Shown in pieces: positions 11,901-24,660 of a DNA stretch of 64,000 bases (position 1 is the stretch's first letter; each line of letters opens with the position of its first letter). A program made the translations under genes and the position numbers. The notes under the pieces were generated by a model. The model was given only the letters and a program-made list of their open reading frames with translations, had not been told where the DNA came from and ran no database searches. Where the stretch lies: the NCBI GenBank assembly GCA_020465985.1, contig JAANYP010003248.1:2022501-2086500 (forward strand). The letters are read 5' to 3'. Source of the stretch: Centrapalus pauciflorus. Taxonomy: Eukaryota > Streptophyta > Magnoliopsida > Asterales > Asteraceae.

Positions 11901-13830
11901 ATCCAAGCATTTTCTAAAAATTATGCACCATAATTTTCAAGTGTAATATAATTTTGCTTTTGCTTTTGGATTTATATTGTATTATTGAAATATCCTGTTA
12001 ATATAATATTGCCTTTATTATATGTTATAGATTTATGGTTATTATATTATTCATAGGATCACATAATCTTATTGAAATTTTGATTTAGATCGTAGTAGGA
12101 TCGGTTCTAACGTGAAATCAGTCAAGATTGTAGAATCGTATATTAATTTGATACATTTTATGTGGTTCGGGCCTTTTTATCTTATTCTAGCATGAGAATA
12201 TGAGATCATGATCAGCATTTAGTATCATTCATGGGATGGTATGATTGCAAATCGATCCTATCTTAATTTTTATTTCATTTTGAACCTTTTTTTATCATAT
12301 TTTTCATGTATCTAAACATTTAAACATATGTTTTTTTCTTGATATTGAAGTTTGAATTAGGGTTTAATATGAAAAAAAAAATTATTATGTTTTCATGTTT
12401 TTCAGTTTCATCATTCCATGTTATTTCTTCTTAAGAAAATCTTCATGTCAATGTTTTCATTTTTTTCATAATCAACCTTATGTTTCTCCACAAAAAACCA
12501 ACATGTTTACATTCACAACCGATACGCTGGAATCTCATGAATACGCTGATAAACCTGCTTGTATGTGTGTGTATTTATAAAAGAAAACTTCTCATGACAT
12601 GTCACTTACTCATCACACTAAAAATTTATTTTTTTCGTCTATTTTTCATAATTAGAATATTTCATTACTAATTTATTTATTATTACGAAAAAAAATCCAT
12701 TTAATACTTTCCTATTTAATTTATAAAATTCAATAAAAGAAACACTTTAATAGTTATAGATAATTTATATTAACTTTAAAATTATTTTAGTAGAAAACTT
12801 ACATACGAGTATGTTTATATTAATTTTATATTAATTCATTTTAAAATTAATGTTATAATAATCATGTAATACATTGGTAACTAAGCTAGTATATATAATA
12901 ATAGTTGTTTATGCGTAGACAAGCAATGATGTTTTGCGTCTAAGTAATGGAGGCCCAGGTGGTTCTCAGTGCCTAGAACATGAGGAAACAGAAAAAACAA
13001 GGGTTAGCGACAATGCAAGGGTGCCCTTTGATGCTTAAGTTAACATGCATGAAAAGTGAGCGATAGTGAGAATAAATACGAGATTGGAGATTACCTGGTC
13101 CGCTAGGTGAGAGAAGGTACGTTAAACCTTCCTTGCGGTTTGGCCTAACATTGTACCTTAATCTGGTACCTTTGTCGCCTGACCAGCAAATGGGAGCACG
13201 CCCTTGCACCACCATCTTCTCCATGTCTATGGCCACCAGCCGCATCCAGACAAAAGCTCATTCTTGTCTAACCAAAAAGGATCATTGGCTCCTCCTTTTT
13301 GGCAGACACCTATGCCCCTTGTCTAACCAAAAAGGATAATCAGGAAGCCTTGTCCTAAGGAGGGTTAACCTAGGGCTGGCTTAATATGTTGAGGTCTGAA
13401 ATAAATCATTTGTCTAGGTCTAATAGTAGCCCTTCAGCTTGTTGGCTCATACAATCAAGAATAAAATGACATGTGTTTATATATTTTTTATCACGAGATG
13501 AAATTTGCGACGATATAACCCAAAAAATAAGAAACATGTTTAGTGTTTACTTTGTCACGACAAAAGTGATAAACCAGGGTGTGTTTGTTAGATGAGTTTT
13601 TAACATAAAGAATGTATTTGAGTTTCATTGATATTGTTTGTTTAAAAAATGATTACCAAATATCTAGAAATGATTACTCAAAAACTCGAACTCATGAGTT
13701 TTTTTTTTCTTTTATTTCTTTCGAACCTCCTTATTATTTTGGAGAATTAATATCAAATATCATTATTATTATATTGTGATGCATCAATGCATCATAAATA
13801 AGTAGGAGAGAGAAAAAGAAACTGAAACTT
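11901..13830. other. Intergenic, mostly featureless AT-rich DNA
   Basis: No gene recognised. Between about 12950 and 13380 the DNA is noticeably less AT-rich and carries an 18-bp direct repeat (TGTCTAACCAAAAAGGAT near 13267 and 13320); it looks like a decayed repeat or retroelement scrap but no domain could be named. Confidence 0.5.
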
Positions 13831-13839
13831 TTTTATGAT

Positions 13840-14140
13840 GTTGCGTGGCCATTCGCAAGGCTTTCCTTCTTCATCACCCCCTCCCTCCTCAAACCCTTGT
13901 CAGAGAGGAGGTGTACCGTTCCTTTTTTTCTCTTATTATATACAAAATCTAATTTTTCATCTATTCCTCTCTCTCCATTCCGCTACATGTACGCTGATTT
14001 GTTGAAGAAAGCGCATTTAATCAATCTTTGAGATTGATTTTACAATCGGGCTTTCGCCAGAATCTCGCAACAAGGAGTTGTAATCGGGAGACGGAACCTT
14101 TACATGATTTGACTCGGTTCATTTGCTTTTTATTACTCGG
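13840..14140 (+). other. Likely 5' leader exon of the SnRK1 gene
   Basis: CT-rich DNA (TCTCTCTCC near 13965) followed by GC-richer sequence up to about 14140 and a possible GT donor, then about 1.9 kb without coding features before the ATG. SnRK1 alpha genes in plants usually have a long leader intron, which fits. Exact boundaries are uncertain; another leader exon could lie at about 15820-15890. Confidence 0.4.
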
Positions 14141-16016
14141 TTAGTGATATCAAAATTTCCAAGATTGTTTGTCTGTTTCATGGATAAATGTATACATAAT
14201 TTCCTCCCTTTATTTGAAATTGTGTCGGGGGTTTTGTTTGATGTTGAAATTCAGATACGTGGCTCTATCATGGGTTTTTGATTGGTGAAATTGATTGGTT
14301 TCTATCTGACTAGAAGAATATTGTTTATTTTGGATAAAAAGAACTTTCAATTGCGTTGTGTATGAGATTCCTTGTTTGATAATTTGAATATATTTCTATG
14401 ACTCATGTTTCTTAGTTAGGTGTCCTATTACCAATTATGTGTATTCAATCGGGATATTGTAAACATTTTAAGTTTGAAAAGGGGCACTCTAAAGAACCAG
14501 AGTCAAATGCCAATGTGAATTCTTTAGTAACTAATTGGTAGCATGGAATATGTGTATCAATTTGTAGCCTTTTACTTCTATTGTGCAAGCTGCTTCCTGT
14601 GGAAGTTCTTTGTTTTGCTTGTTTGTTCAAGACATTATGACTGGTGCTTAAAAAACCCAAATGGGACTTTTCTGATCAAACTGATCTAAATTTTCCTCTT
14701 TGGAATATATTTTGGATCTTATTCTAACACGGGAAACATGAGTACTTGTCTTATCCGGAAGTAGTGCTGCCTTAAGTTTACTCTAGATATGGCTTAACTG
14801 TTTTGACAAACTTGAAGCATCCTGTTGTTGAGCTTGACTCATAACTAGACTGCTCTTATTTCCATATACATGTATTGTGTCACAAGTGTTTCATGTGGCT
14901 CAGTATGTTGCTCACATGACACACAAGTTGCAGCCATAAAATATGTTTTCCTCCTCTTTCATGGAAATATAATGATTTCCATATTGGGATATTCCTACAA
15001 TAATCACTTTCCTTTTTTCGGCTAGCTTTCACTACAAATATTCCCATCTTGGGATATTCCATGACAATTGTGACTTCCCCCATTTTGGCAAGCTTAGAAG
15101 GTAAGTTACATACTTTTCTCCGAAAGTGATCATTTGTAAGTATTTGCAATATTGGTTTCTGTTCGCATGGTCATTTTAATATGAAATCCAAGAATTCATT
15201 TGGAACATCTTTCCACTATTTTTCTTTATACTAGTGTGTTTCACATTTGAGGTTCTTCACGAAATTTGGGAAGAAATTCATCTCGAAGATATTAGTGTAA
15301 ACAATATTGGCAGAAAAGAATATTAATTTCAAGGAATGACTGATTTAGAAAATTTTTACATTGATCATCACAGTCGTGAACGAGAATTTATTCCATGTAC
15401 AAATATATAAATGAATGGGAAACAGTAGTCATCAAAAGCCAGACTTGAAACAAACAATCACTCATATTTGTATGTGTGTAAACTGAGTTTCCATTTTGTG
15501 GGGCAGGATCGGAAAGTTGTGTATTCTTTTCATGGCTTGGCTGAATATGATTGTTGCTTTTCTTACCCAAAATACCTGCATGCAAACCATATTAGTGATC
15601 ACTCTATTCACCATAATGTAACATGTTAGAACTTAGACATATGTATCCTAGCTCTAAGTAATCTGCTCCAGACTTTGGCTTATGAAAAATGCTCGCTCTT
15701 CTTTTTCTAGTAATTGTTGTTTGTGCATGTTTCAGATGGCTTTAGCCAAACATGTATTTAAATTCACTTTGGTTTTTTTTTACATATTGTAACGATCTTA
15801 TTGTTACTTTCTTTCATCCAAGAAAGACCCGTGTGACGCAGAAGATGACTAAGATAGTGTCTACCTTGTATCGGGTATAGTTTGAGGATGCATCCATGGT
15901 CCGTTTAATATAAATATTTGTTTGTAAGATTTACCTGGACAATTTATCTCATGTAATTTCTTATTGGTTGAATATTTATTTATTGTATCTAGTCAACCAT
16001 CATGACAGGATAATAT
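14141..16016 (+). other. Inferred leader intron of the SnRK1 gene
   Basis: No coding signal. T-rich, as in plant introns. One direct repeat of TGGGATATTCC (14983-14993, 15050-15060) occurs around an otherwise ordinary stretch. Confidence 0.4.
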
Positions 16017-19000
16017 ATGGAGGGATCAGGGCGTGGTGGGAGCAGTGTGGAAATGTTTTTACGCAACTATAAGCTTGGGAAAACGCTTGGTATTGGTTCA
16101 TTTGGGAAGGTGAAAATTGCGGAGCATACTTTGACAGGACACAAAGTTGCTATAAAGATCCTCAACCGTCGCAAGATAAAAAACATGGAGATGGAAGAAA
16201 AAGGTAGGAACATGGTAGATGATAATAGTACCACAATTAGAATGCTTTGCTATAAGTTTAAACAAATAGTTGTTAGTTTCATTTATTTTCGTTCATACAC
16301 AGAAAATAGTACAAAAGGCATACATATATGTGCTTTGTGTGATCTCGTTTGAGAGCAAAGCTATGGTTACACTGTCATGGACATATATATCATGAATGTA
16401 ATGACGCTTGTTAAAGAGTCAATTGTAATGCAGTTGGATTTTGGTTGGTAATTCTTGGAAGATAAAATTTTATTAGGTCTTGATGTCTTTGTTATGTTAG
16501 GCTTATGATTACGTCACTATTGTATTTAGTTTTCTTTGTCTCCCAGACTCAATAATTCGTAGATTTTTAACCGGTTGAAATACAACAGTGTTAGCTATGT
16601 TTTCAAGTCACGTGTCTAAGACTGCTCATGTGTAATTATTTGACAAATCATAATAATCTCTTATTAGCGACTGCCAAAGTCAGACATAGATTGTTATCAT
16701 GTGTTGTACCACTGATGCTGATGTTATGGATACCCTTGGCTTTTGTAGTTAGAAGAGAGATCAAGATATTGAGATTGTTTATGCATCCGCATATAATCCG
16801 CCTCTATGAGGTTGTTGAGACACCATCAGATATTTATGTTGTTATGGAGTATGTGAAGTCCGGTGAACTGTTTGATTACATTGTGGAGAAGGGAAGGTTG
16901 CATGAGGATGAAGCTCGCAATTTTTTTCAGCAGGTGAAAAAGATGCCACCCTTTTTGCTATGATTGTGGTGTTTATATAATCAAATGTGGATAATGGTAT
17001 TTTCATGGGTTATATTATAAAAATACACCAATGTTTTGAAACAGATAATTTCTGGTGTGGAGTACTGCCACCGGAATATGGTGGTACATAGAGATCTTAA
17101 ACCTGAGAATCTGCTGTTGGATGCCAAATGCAACATAAAAATTGCAGATTTTGGTTTGAGCAATATCATGCGTGATGGTCATTTTCTGAAGACAAGTTGT
17201 GGGAGTCCAAACTATGCAGCTCCAGAGGTATTTATTGGCAATGATGAGTTTCATATGTATCATAATTATTTCGTTTTTGGAAGCAGCCTGAAAAATTCAT
17301 CACCAACCATCTTAAAGTTTCTCTTATCAATGTTATGCGTTGTAACTAGGTTATATCTGGGAAATTGTATGCTGGACCTGAGGTAGATGTATGGAGCTGT
17401 GGTGTTATCTTGTATGCTCTTCTCTGTGGCACCCTTCCTTTTGACGATGAAAACATTCCTAACCTTTTCAAGAAAATTAAGGTAAGTCAAGTAGATATTA
17501 TTTGCTTGCCTGCTTTGAACAATTATCTATGGTTTAGTCTTCAATATATCAAATGATGTGCTATATGGCACATATGAAAACATCATCTCTTGATCCCTCA
17601 CTATTTCATTGGAGATAAGTATTTAATGACACGTGAAAGTGATTATCTCAGTAAAATTTGTTGGTCGATACTCGATAGCGAGCATTGTACAGTGTCAAGT
17701 TCTTAGTGTTGTATGCCATTGCTTCTTTATTTTAATTGTTAAATTATTTTATCACGCATTTGCAATGATTGTTAATTCTTTTAAGTTTGAAACATTAATT
17801 GTCTAGACCAAAGACTAAGGCAGTAAGGCTTGATCCTGAATCATGTTGATATGTTTTTTATTAAGGGTGGAATATATACCCTTCCCAGTCATTTATCACC
17901 TGGTGCTAGAGATCTGATCCCAAGGTTACTCGTGGTTGACCCGATGAAGCGTATGACTATTCCTGAGATACGTATGCATCCCTGGTTTCAAGCTCATCTG
18001 CCACGCTACTTAGCTGTTCCTCCACCAGATTCTATGCAGCAAGCAAAAAAGGTAGGAAATACTTGTATGTTTCGTTGCAATTATTCAGTGTTTGGGGATT
18101 ATAGGAGTTGCTCATGCATGTTTATCAGAAATAACAATCTGCAAATGCATGATACATGTTACTCATAGAGTATGTTGATTTCCATTTTGTGCAACTGTAT
18201 ACACAAATGTGCACTTTTGTGGTGGTGATTGAATAGTTCTTTGGCTGCAGACTGATGAAGATATTCTTACGGAGGTGATCAAGATGGGGTTTGACAGGGA
18301 TGGCCTTGTTGAGTCACTTCGCAACCGAGTGCAAAATGAGGTAATTGCCTTATTTTTATCATGTACTTTTACTGATGTCAGGTCAAGATGTTACTAATTT
18401 TTTCCTACAACTTTCAGGGTACGGTTGCATACTACTTGCTACTGGACAATAGGTTTCGTAACTCAAACAGTTATCTTGGTGCTGAATTTCAGAAATCTGT
18501 GGTTGGATACTTGGATTGCCTCTTGCTGGCATTTTTTATTTGATTTCATCGTGGTTTCTTTTTTTCTAACTCTGTACCTCTACTAAGCTCCTGTGTCCCC
18601 TCGTCAATGCAGGAGGGAAACAGCCGAATCAATTCAAATGAGGCTGTTTCTTCAGTTTTAACACCACGCTCAACTGGATACATGGACTATCAAGGTATAA
18701 ATATGAGAAGCCAGGTCGAGAGGAAATGGGCTCTTGGGCTTCAGGTAATCTTGCCCCTACCCTTAGTTTTCAAGATAAATTTTTATTTTGTTTTTTACTG
18801 TAATATGCATGTGTCGGGGATTTAGTTCTTTCGTTTCATATTGACAAAAAAAAAAAAAAAACTATCTCATAAGCCCTTTGCTGGTGAAAAAGAATAAATA
18901 AAACATACAAGAGGAGATGGCAGTGATTTGTGTCTGTGTTCCTCTGGAACTTGGTCTGACGGAATTTTTTTGGCTCATAATTTGTTTGATAATAGTTTTC

Positions 19001-19504
19001 ATTGTTCATTTTGACAGTCTCGAGCCCATCCCCGTGAGATAATGACGGAGGTTTTGAAAGCTCTGCAAGAACTGAACGTGTGCTGGAAGAAGATAGGGCA
19101 CTATAACATGAAATGCAGATGGGTTCATGGCCAACGTGAAGGCATGATAAATGACAGCATGCAGAGTAGTCGCTACTTTGGAGATGAATCAACCATAGTG
19201 GACGCTTCCAGTGCCTCCGTGTCCCCCAATGTCGTCAAGTTTGAAGTCCAGGTAACATGATTTCGAGCTATTTCTAGACGCCCTAAATCAATACGTTCTC
19301 TTCATGCTATAACTGATACTAGAATCTAGATCTAGTTTCCCATAAAGTGATTACACATTATTTTCTTAGAATATGTGTTGGTTCTTACAGCTTTACAAAA
19401 CTCGTGAGGAGAAGTATCTGCTTGATCTACAGAGGGTAAGCGGACCTCAATTTCTATTCCTGGATCTTTGTGCTGCGTTCCTAGCTCAGCTTCGGGTTCT
19501 CTAG
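16017..19504 (+). CDS. KIN10: SnRK1 alpha catalytic subunit (SNF1/AMPK-related kinase)
   Basis: Ten coding exons: 16017-16203, 16749-16933, 17045-17227, 17350-17481, 17866-18051, 18251-18340, 18418-18501, 18613-18744, 19018-19251, 19391-19504. They total 1,527 nt, 508 aa, the usual length. Kinase domain about 18-270: glycine loop GIGSFGKV, VAIK with Lys47, HRDLKPEN at 139-146, DFG at 159-161, activation-loop Thr174 in LKTSCGSPNYAAPE. UBA-type region from about 292 (TDEDILTEVIKMGFD). The C-terminal KA1-like domain includes WALGLQSRAHPREIM and ends FLDLCAAFLAQLRVL. The kinase restrains growth under low energy as part of a complex with beta and beta-gamma subunits, and is activated by phosphorylation of the loop Thr by SnAK kinases. 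Nothing essential is missing. KIN10 is used for the family; KIN11 is equally possible. Confidence 0.97.
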
Positions 19505-20156
19505 AAGACTAGAACGATCCGATCATAGCCTGAAATGAAGACTGGCTTTCTCCGGGAAATACCTTTGGGTTGCTTGTGAAGAAAAGCCTGGCTGTATATA
19601 CTAAAGTCTGTCATTATAGGCTTCTTATATAATCTGGAATATTGTGTTGGGGTTCTATTTATGGGCAAATCTTATGAGCCGAAACCTTTTTGCAATATAT
19701 TAGGAGTATGGGCTTATGCCTCGGTTTTTAACATGGTAACTTGGGTAGTTGTTTTCTTCTGTAACATGTAACTTGTTTTGGTTGATAATAAGAGTAATTA
19801 TGTAAACTACACAAAGGTATAGGTTCAAGCGAGTACCATTAGTTTTACGGAACACTAGTACCTCGCTTAAAACCATTCTTTTTGAAATCTTTCTTCATAA
19901 TCATATTTAAATTAATAATAGAAGACTACTCGTAAAAAATTACACAAACACACTAGAACTATGTGAAACATGCAATGTTCATATGAACCGTACTCTTGTG
20001 AACGTATGTGCACATTAAGCATGTTTACATAAATTTTTTTACGTTCGATGCTAAAAAGTGTGAATCTATGTAATTTTTTACAAATAGTTTTATATTATTT
20101 GTATCCAAATGAAGATGAAAAAAATTAAAAAAAAAACTTTTTTTCAGAGCATGTCA

Positions 20157-20431
20157 CATCCGAAACCCGTGTGTTCACGGGAACTCTGTATTTTTTAGAT
20201 ACTTACACGAACCACATTTTATACAAACATACATATATACACACATACTACACATTTGGTGCTGAAGATATACAGTTATACACACACACAGATATAAAAG
20301 TGATTTATGTGAGTACCAACCTTTTGCAGTTGGTGCTGAAGATACACACACATAGATATAAGAATGATTTATGTGAGTACCAACATTTTGCAGAATACTA
20401 TATTTACTTGTGAACACACGGGTTTCGAGTG
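20157..20431. mobile_element. MITE-like element with GAAACCCGTGTGTTCAC termini
   Basis: 22-bp inverted ends, CATCCGAAACCCGTGTGTTCAC on the left and the inverse of CACTCGAAACCCGTGTGTTCAC on the right, two mismatches. Inside are two tandem copies of a unit of roughly 70 bp that begins GGTGCTGAAGATA and ends GTGAGTACCAAC(C/A)TTTTGCAG. A partial second copy of the right end lies at about 20548-20577. Confidence 0.5.
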
Positions 20432-20944
20432 TAAATATGTTATGAAAAAATGTTTTAATTTTTTTTTCATATTAATGTCGATACATATAATATAAGTATT
20501 TGTTATAATTGGTTGATGGTGAATGTAGATACAGATAACATTTTGCAGAATACTATATTTACTTGTGAACACACATTTAAGCACATTAAAATTACGTGGA
20601 CATAAAAAAGTATTTGTTAACATACTTACGTGGCATTTGGTTCACAGAATGGAATTCAAAGGAATTAGAATTTAAATTTTAGTTATTAATTGGTTGACAG
20701 TGAATGTGGAAGATTGTTTTTAGTATTTGATTAGAGATGTATGTCGGAATCTAAATCATGTATAGGTTGAAATTTAATTCATGTATAAGTTGGAAGGAAT
20801 GTCAAATTCCTATAAACAATGAAACTTGATGGAATATACATAAAATTTAACCATTTACATTAGTTATAAAAAATGATAAGCATTATACACACATATACAT
20901 ATATAGGGTATGGGTCATGTGAGGAATTAAATATTTGTGAGAAA

Positions 20945-21115
20945 TGTTGAATCAAAATAGCATATATGTTGAATCAATATGTAATTTCATAATTCAACGG
21001 TACACGTTGAATCAAAGTCAAAATTATACACACATTTTGTCTTTGATTCAACATTTTTTATTGAATTACGAAATAACACGTTCATTCAACATACATGTCA
21101 TTTTGATTCAAGAGA
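20945..21115. repeat. Imperfect foldback built on TTGAATCAA motifs
   Basis: Left arm about 20945-21025 and right arm about 21036-21115 are inverted relatives: GTTGAATCAAAATAGCATATA on one side and the inverse of TTGAATCAAAATGACATGTA on the other, with TTTGATTCAAC facing GTTGAATCAAAG at the centre. The transcript could fold into a long hairpin. It lies about 250 bp downstream of the ERF gene. Confidence 0.6.
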
Positions 21116-21366
21116 AATGGTTACAATACATGACAACATAAAATCGATCATTTCGCTGATAGCATCACAAGCTAGCTAGGAAAGCTTAAGAGAAATGGTT
21201 ACAATAAGTATCAAACTTTCCAAGTCATTACAGTACTAGATGGGCATAATTTTTGTGACCGATCGAAGAACATCCTGATCAAACAAAACACCACAGTACT
21301 AGATGGCCATCTTGATAAGTACAGTGTCACTGAAGCTACAAAGAATTATAAAATCTTGAAAGCTAG

Positions 21367-22551
21367 CTAATTAACATAGCAGATGGTTGGAAGATCAAGG
21401 GAGCTCCATAGCAATAATTCTCCATCAACAGTATTACTCACCAAGGCCTCTTCTTCACCATCCTTCTTTAATTCTTCTTCTGCTTTCTTATCAAACTCCT
21501 TCTCAAGAATGGTTCTTTGCAATTTGGATCTTTCTCTTGACTTTACCCCTGCTCCTAGCCCGAGCTTCAGCTTCAAGCACTCCGGTATGCCATTGAAAGC
21601 GTATAGAGAAGCTGAGTACTTTCGCTCGTATTTCATCCTCTTCATTGCCTCAGATATTGTCAACGGCTCCTCTCCTTCCCCGTTGTAAACCTCCTCCTGA
21701 TCTGATGCTATTTCTTGAGCTATCTCAAATGGTGAAAAGTTACAAGACGATCCGAGTTCATCAATGAACCCGAAATCAATCACTCCTAGATCAGTATTAC
21801 TGCTCCCTTCTTCGTCGTCCTCCTCCTCCATTACGCCTGCTCCATTGTTTGTATCGCCACTTGAACATTGAGATACCATATGATCATCCAAATTATCATG
21901 AGGTTCTACTTCTACCAACTGATTATTAGAATCATCTTTTAAAGGTAAAGATGGTTCAAGACTCCTGTTGGCATAACTATCATCGCTAAGATTGTTGTTC
22001 TCAGGATTATACTCATCTGGGTCGTTGAGAAAATCAGCAAAGATTGCATCTGAGAATTCTACCATGTCATCGGGCTTCTTGTCATCATGGCAGTCGGTGG
22101 TTAGGTGACAAGTGTTGGCAGACAAAGCAGCCATAGCAGCTAAAGAATTGTTCCTGGCTTTGAGCCTACGGAGGAGGAGGTTCGAGATTTTTGAAGGAAG
22201 AGCAGGCGTGGTGGAATCCGATTGAGAAGACGGCCAGAAGTTTGTGCGAGTATTGGCTCCTCGTAGCAAGCAAGCAGCTTCATCGTATGCTCTTGCCGCT
22301 TCCTCTGCTGTATCAAAGGTTCCTAGCCATACTCTAATCTTCTGTATGGTGTCCTTGATTTCTGCAACCCATCTGCCTGATGGCCGCTGACGAACACCTA
22401 CAAACCGCTTGCGAGCTCGCCGAGGTCCGCCCAATGCTGCAGCTGATTCCTTAACCATCTCATCCCAAGCCATGTTGTCTCCATGATGATCAGAGTTCCT
22501 CTCACTCATGGCCTGTTCTTGATCACTGGCCACCTTTCTCTTCCTAGCCAT
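21367..22551 (-). CDS. AP2/ERF transcription factor, ERN1/RAP2.11-like
   Basis: A single-exon frame of 394 aa from MARKRK. One AP2 domain spans about residues 48-107 (RKRFVGVRQRPSGRWVAEIK, then VWLGTFDTAEEAARAYDEAA, ending RTNFWP). The WDEMVKE block ahead of the domain and the perfectly ERN-like AP2 sequence place it with ERN1/ERN2 of legumes and RAP2.11 of Arabidopsis. The middle is acidic (MEEEDDEE near 240), a likely activation region. ERN1 drives symbiotic gene expression in legume nodulation, and RAP2.11 acts in low-potassium response; which role applies here cannot be told. It should act in the nucleus on GCC-box-like DNA. Start: the first Met, preceded by stop codons in frame and an AT-rich promoter with TA runs near 22595. 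Confidence 0.93.
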   Translation of the reverse strand: MARKRKVASDQEQAMSERNSDHHGDNMAWDEMVKESAAALGGPRRARKRFVGVRQRPSGRWVAEIKDTIQKIRVWLGTFDTAEEAARAYDEAACLLRGANTRTNFWPSSQSDSTTPALPSKISNLLLRRLKARNNSLAAMAALSANTCHLTTDCHDDKKPDDMVEFSDAIFADFLNDPDEYNPENNNLSDDSYANRSLEPSLPLKDDSNNQLVEVEPHDNLDDHMVSQCSSGDTNNGAGVMEEEDDEEGSSNTDLGVIDFGFIDELGSSCNFSPFEIAQEIASDQEEVYNGEGEEPLTISEAMKRMKYERKYSASLYAFNGIPECLKLKLGLGAGVKSRERSKLQRTILEKEFDKKAEEELKKDGEEEALVSNTVDGELLLWSSLDLPTICYVN

Positions 22552-23305
22552 TTGGATTAATTGATAATGGTTCTTTAATTTGGTATGCTAACTATATATA
22601 TATATTATTTAGTTGGTGATCGATATATAGCATCTGAATTATGATGTATTTATATATAGGCATAGAAAGAGAAGATCAGCTGAAAGGGTCTTGCTCTTGT
22701 TATCTTGTACATAACCTCTTTGTTATCTTCAATATTTTTTTTTATTTAATTTTAGTTTTTGGCTACTAGGTAGAACCATTTGGAGGGTTGTCTTTGATTG
22801 GGGGAGGAAATAATAAACTATCCAATCTTATATAATATTCATTATAAATTTTTTTTATTTATAGTTTGACCTAGTCCATAGAGTGTATAGTATACCTTAG
22901 CTTCATCTTTCATGCTATCATTTTAATAATGCAAAATGTAATCATGAGTACCACTGCATTTTTTAATAAAGTTTTTGTATACACAAAATAAACAAATGGA
23001 GGGTGTGTAAACTTGATGAAATTTGAATGAACAAAAAATTTTAATTTTTATTCCATACTGTGTTTTAACATTTTTTACAAGACAAGGATTACAAAGTTGC
23101 TCAATCTTGAATTTTAATAAATTATATTTTATAATACAAAATTTCAAACACACTAAAGTAAATTCTAACTCTTTTCAATTTCATTACACAAAACGAACAC
23201 ATCCGTCATGGTATGATGAAATTGCAACGAATGTAAATGAGGACAAATAAATGGTATGTATACTTATTTAAATCCTTAAGTTGATATCAAAGTGAATCAA
23301 ATAAA

Positions 23306-23582
23306 TACGAGGTGTTTGATATGATGGAATTGAAAGAATGAAATCACGTGGTTTTTATAAGTTTTTTTTTATCTTTTAACGAAAGCCTTTAATTTTAATG
23401 GAAAGAAGTATAGAATTAAGTTTAGTATAAAATCAAATTCTCTAATTTACTTATCAAAACATGAAATGTAATAGAGTTTATAGTTTTTCTTTTAATTGTT
23501 TATTAATATTAATTTATGTATAACTATCATTAGTTAATAAAGATCGTAAAACTCAAATGATTCGATAATACCAAATGCCCCT
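23306..23582. mobile_element. MITE-like element
   Basis: Left end GAGGTGTTTGATATGATGG, right end reading inversely GGGGCATTTGGTATTATCG. These are short imperfect terminal inverted repeats like those of Harbinger/hAT-derived MITEs. A target duplication is not clear. Confidence 0.4.
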
Positions 23583-24529
23583 AATAGTTTGTCTTTTGTT
23601 TCTTCATAAAAAAAAGAGGAGAATTGCGAAAACATTATAATTTAGGAAGAAGATAGAATACAAATCTTTTGTTAGTATTTTATCATTTCTTATCTAGAAA
23701 AACAATATAAAAATTTTCTTTTTTCATTCATTGTGATTCAATCATACCAAACGTACTCTTATTGTTTATTTGGCTTGTGGAATGAAGTTTTAAAGAATTA
23801 GAGAATTAAATTCACTTCTCAATGTGCTTGATGGAAAGGGAAAGGACATGATGTTTTGGATATACGATCTGACCTTTTCAAACAAACGGATCAAACAGTC
23901 AAACGACCAAAAGACGGCGTTTTTACATAATTTTTTAAAAAAAATTTTGTTTGATACATAATGACCCAGGATTTCAATTTAAAAAAATACATTCTATTTT
24001 AGTTTTTTCGAGTCAATTTGATCCGTCTCCATTTGGCACATTGGTTTGAAATTGCAACCCATATGCTAATGGTGTGGTTTGGGCCTTGGGGGAATGCATG
24101 AATTTAAGTTACTATACAAGCGGCTATGAATGACATACTCTTTCGATCAAAAATTTTGATATAATTCAAATAACTTATAATATCTGCCTTTTATATCCAA
24201 ACATCCAAATAAACTAAAAGTTCAAATCCTTCACATTTAATTCCACACACCAGACCCATTTGGCTCACATATTGAAATTCGTAGGAATTAGAATTTAAAT
24301 TTTAGTTATTAGTATTTACGAAGAGAGTTGGTTGTTAATAGTTAGAATTGAAATTTATTTACAAATTGGTGGACATAATAAATTCCGATAACTAAATATA
24401 ATAAATTTAACTCTTTATTTTTCGAACATAAAATTTCAAATAAGTTAATTTAATTTGAATTTCATTAAATTTTATTTTGCAAACTAAATACGTCATTTGT
24501 AGTTTTTTTTTTTTCCTTTAGTAGTTTCA

Positions 24530-24660
24530 TGGATAAACAAACATTAACAGATTATTTGTTTACTTTTTAATGAAATTAGTAAGAAGCTCATTCAACATTA
24601 ATTGGTCTCTTAATGGTTTCATTAATAGGTAAACAAAAATCGTCTAATGTTTGCTTATTC
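24530..24660. mobile_element. Small foldback MITE
   Basis: Left arm GATAAACAAACATTAACAG with ATTTGTTTAC, right arm its inverse (reading AATAAGCAAACATTAGACG and TTTGTTTACC). It has a TTTGTTTAC-TTAATG core related to the MITE at 37005-37100. Confidence 0.5.

Larger units (their letters stand above)
19505..21366. other. Intergenic between convergent SnRK1 and ERF genes
   Basis: The SnRK1 3' UTR probably ends near 19800 (AATAAGAG-like signal at about 19785). A MITE-like element at 20157-20431 and a foldback at 20945-21115 are listed separately. Short direct repeats, AGAGAAATGGTTACAATA (about 21111 and 21190) and CAGTACTAGATGG (about 21231 and 21294), lie in the 3' flank of the ERF gene. Confidence 0.5.

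Noticed and set aside
12973..13339. Open frames on both strands in a GC-richer patch
   Set aside because: No recognisable domain, no splice context and overlapping frames on both strands; probably repeat debris.
20171..20417. Open frames on both strands over the MITE at 20157-20431
   Set aside because: Frames arise from CA/TA-rich tandem units within inverted ends; no protein similarity is apparent.
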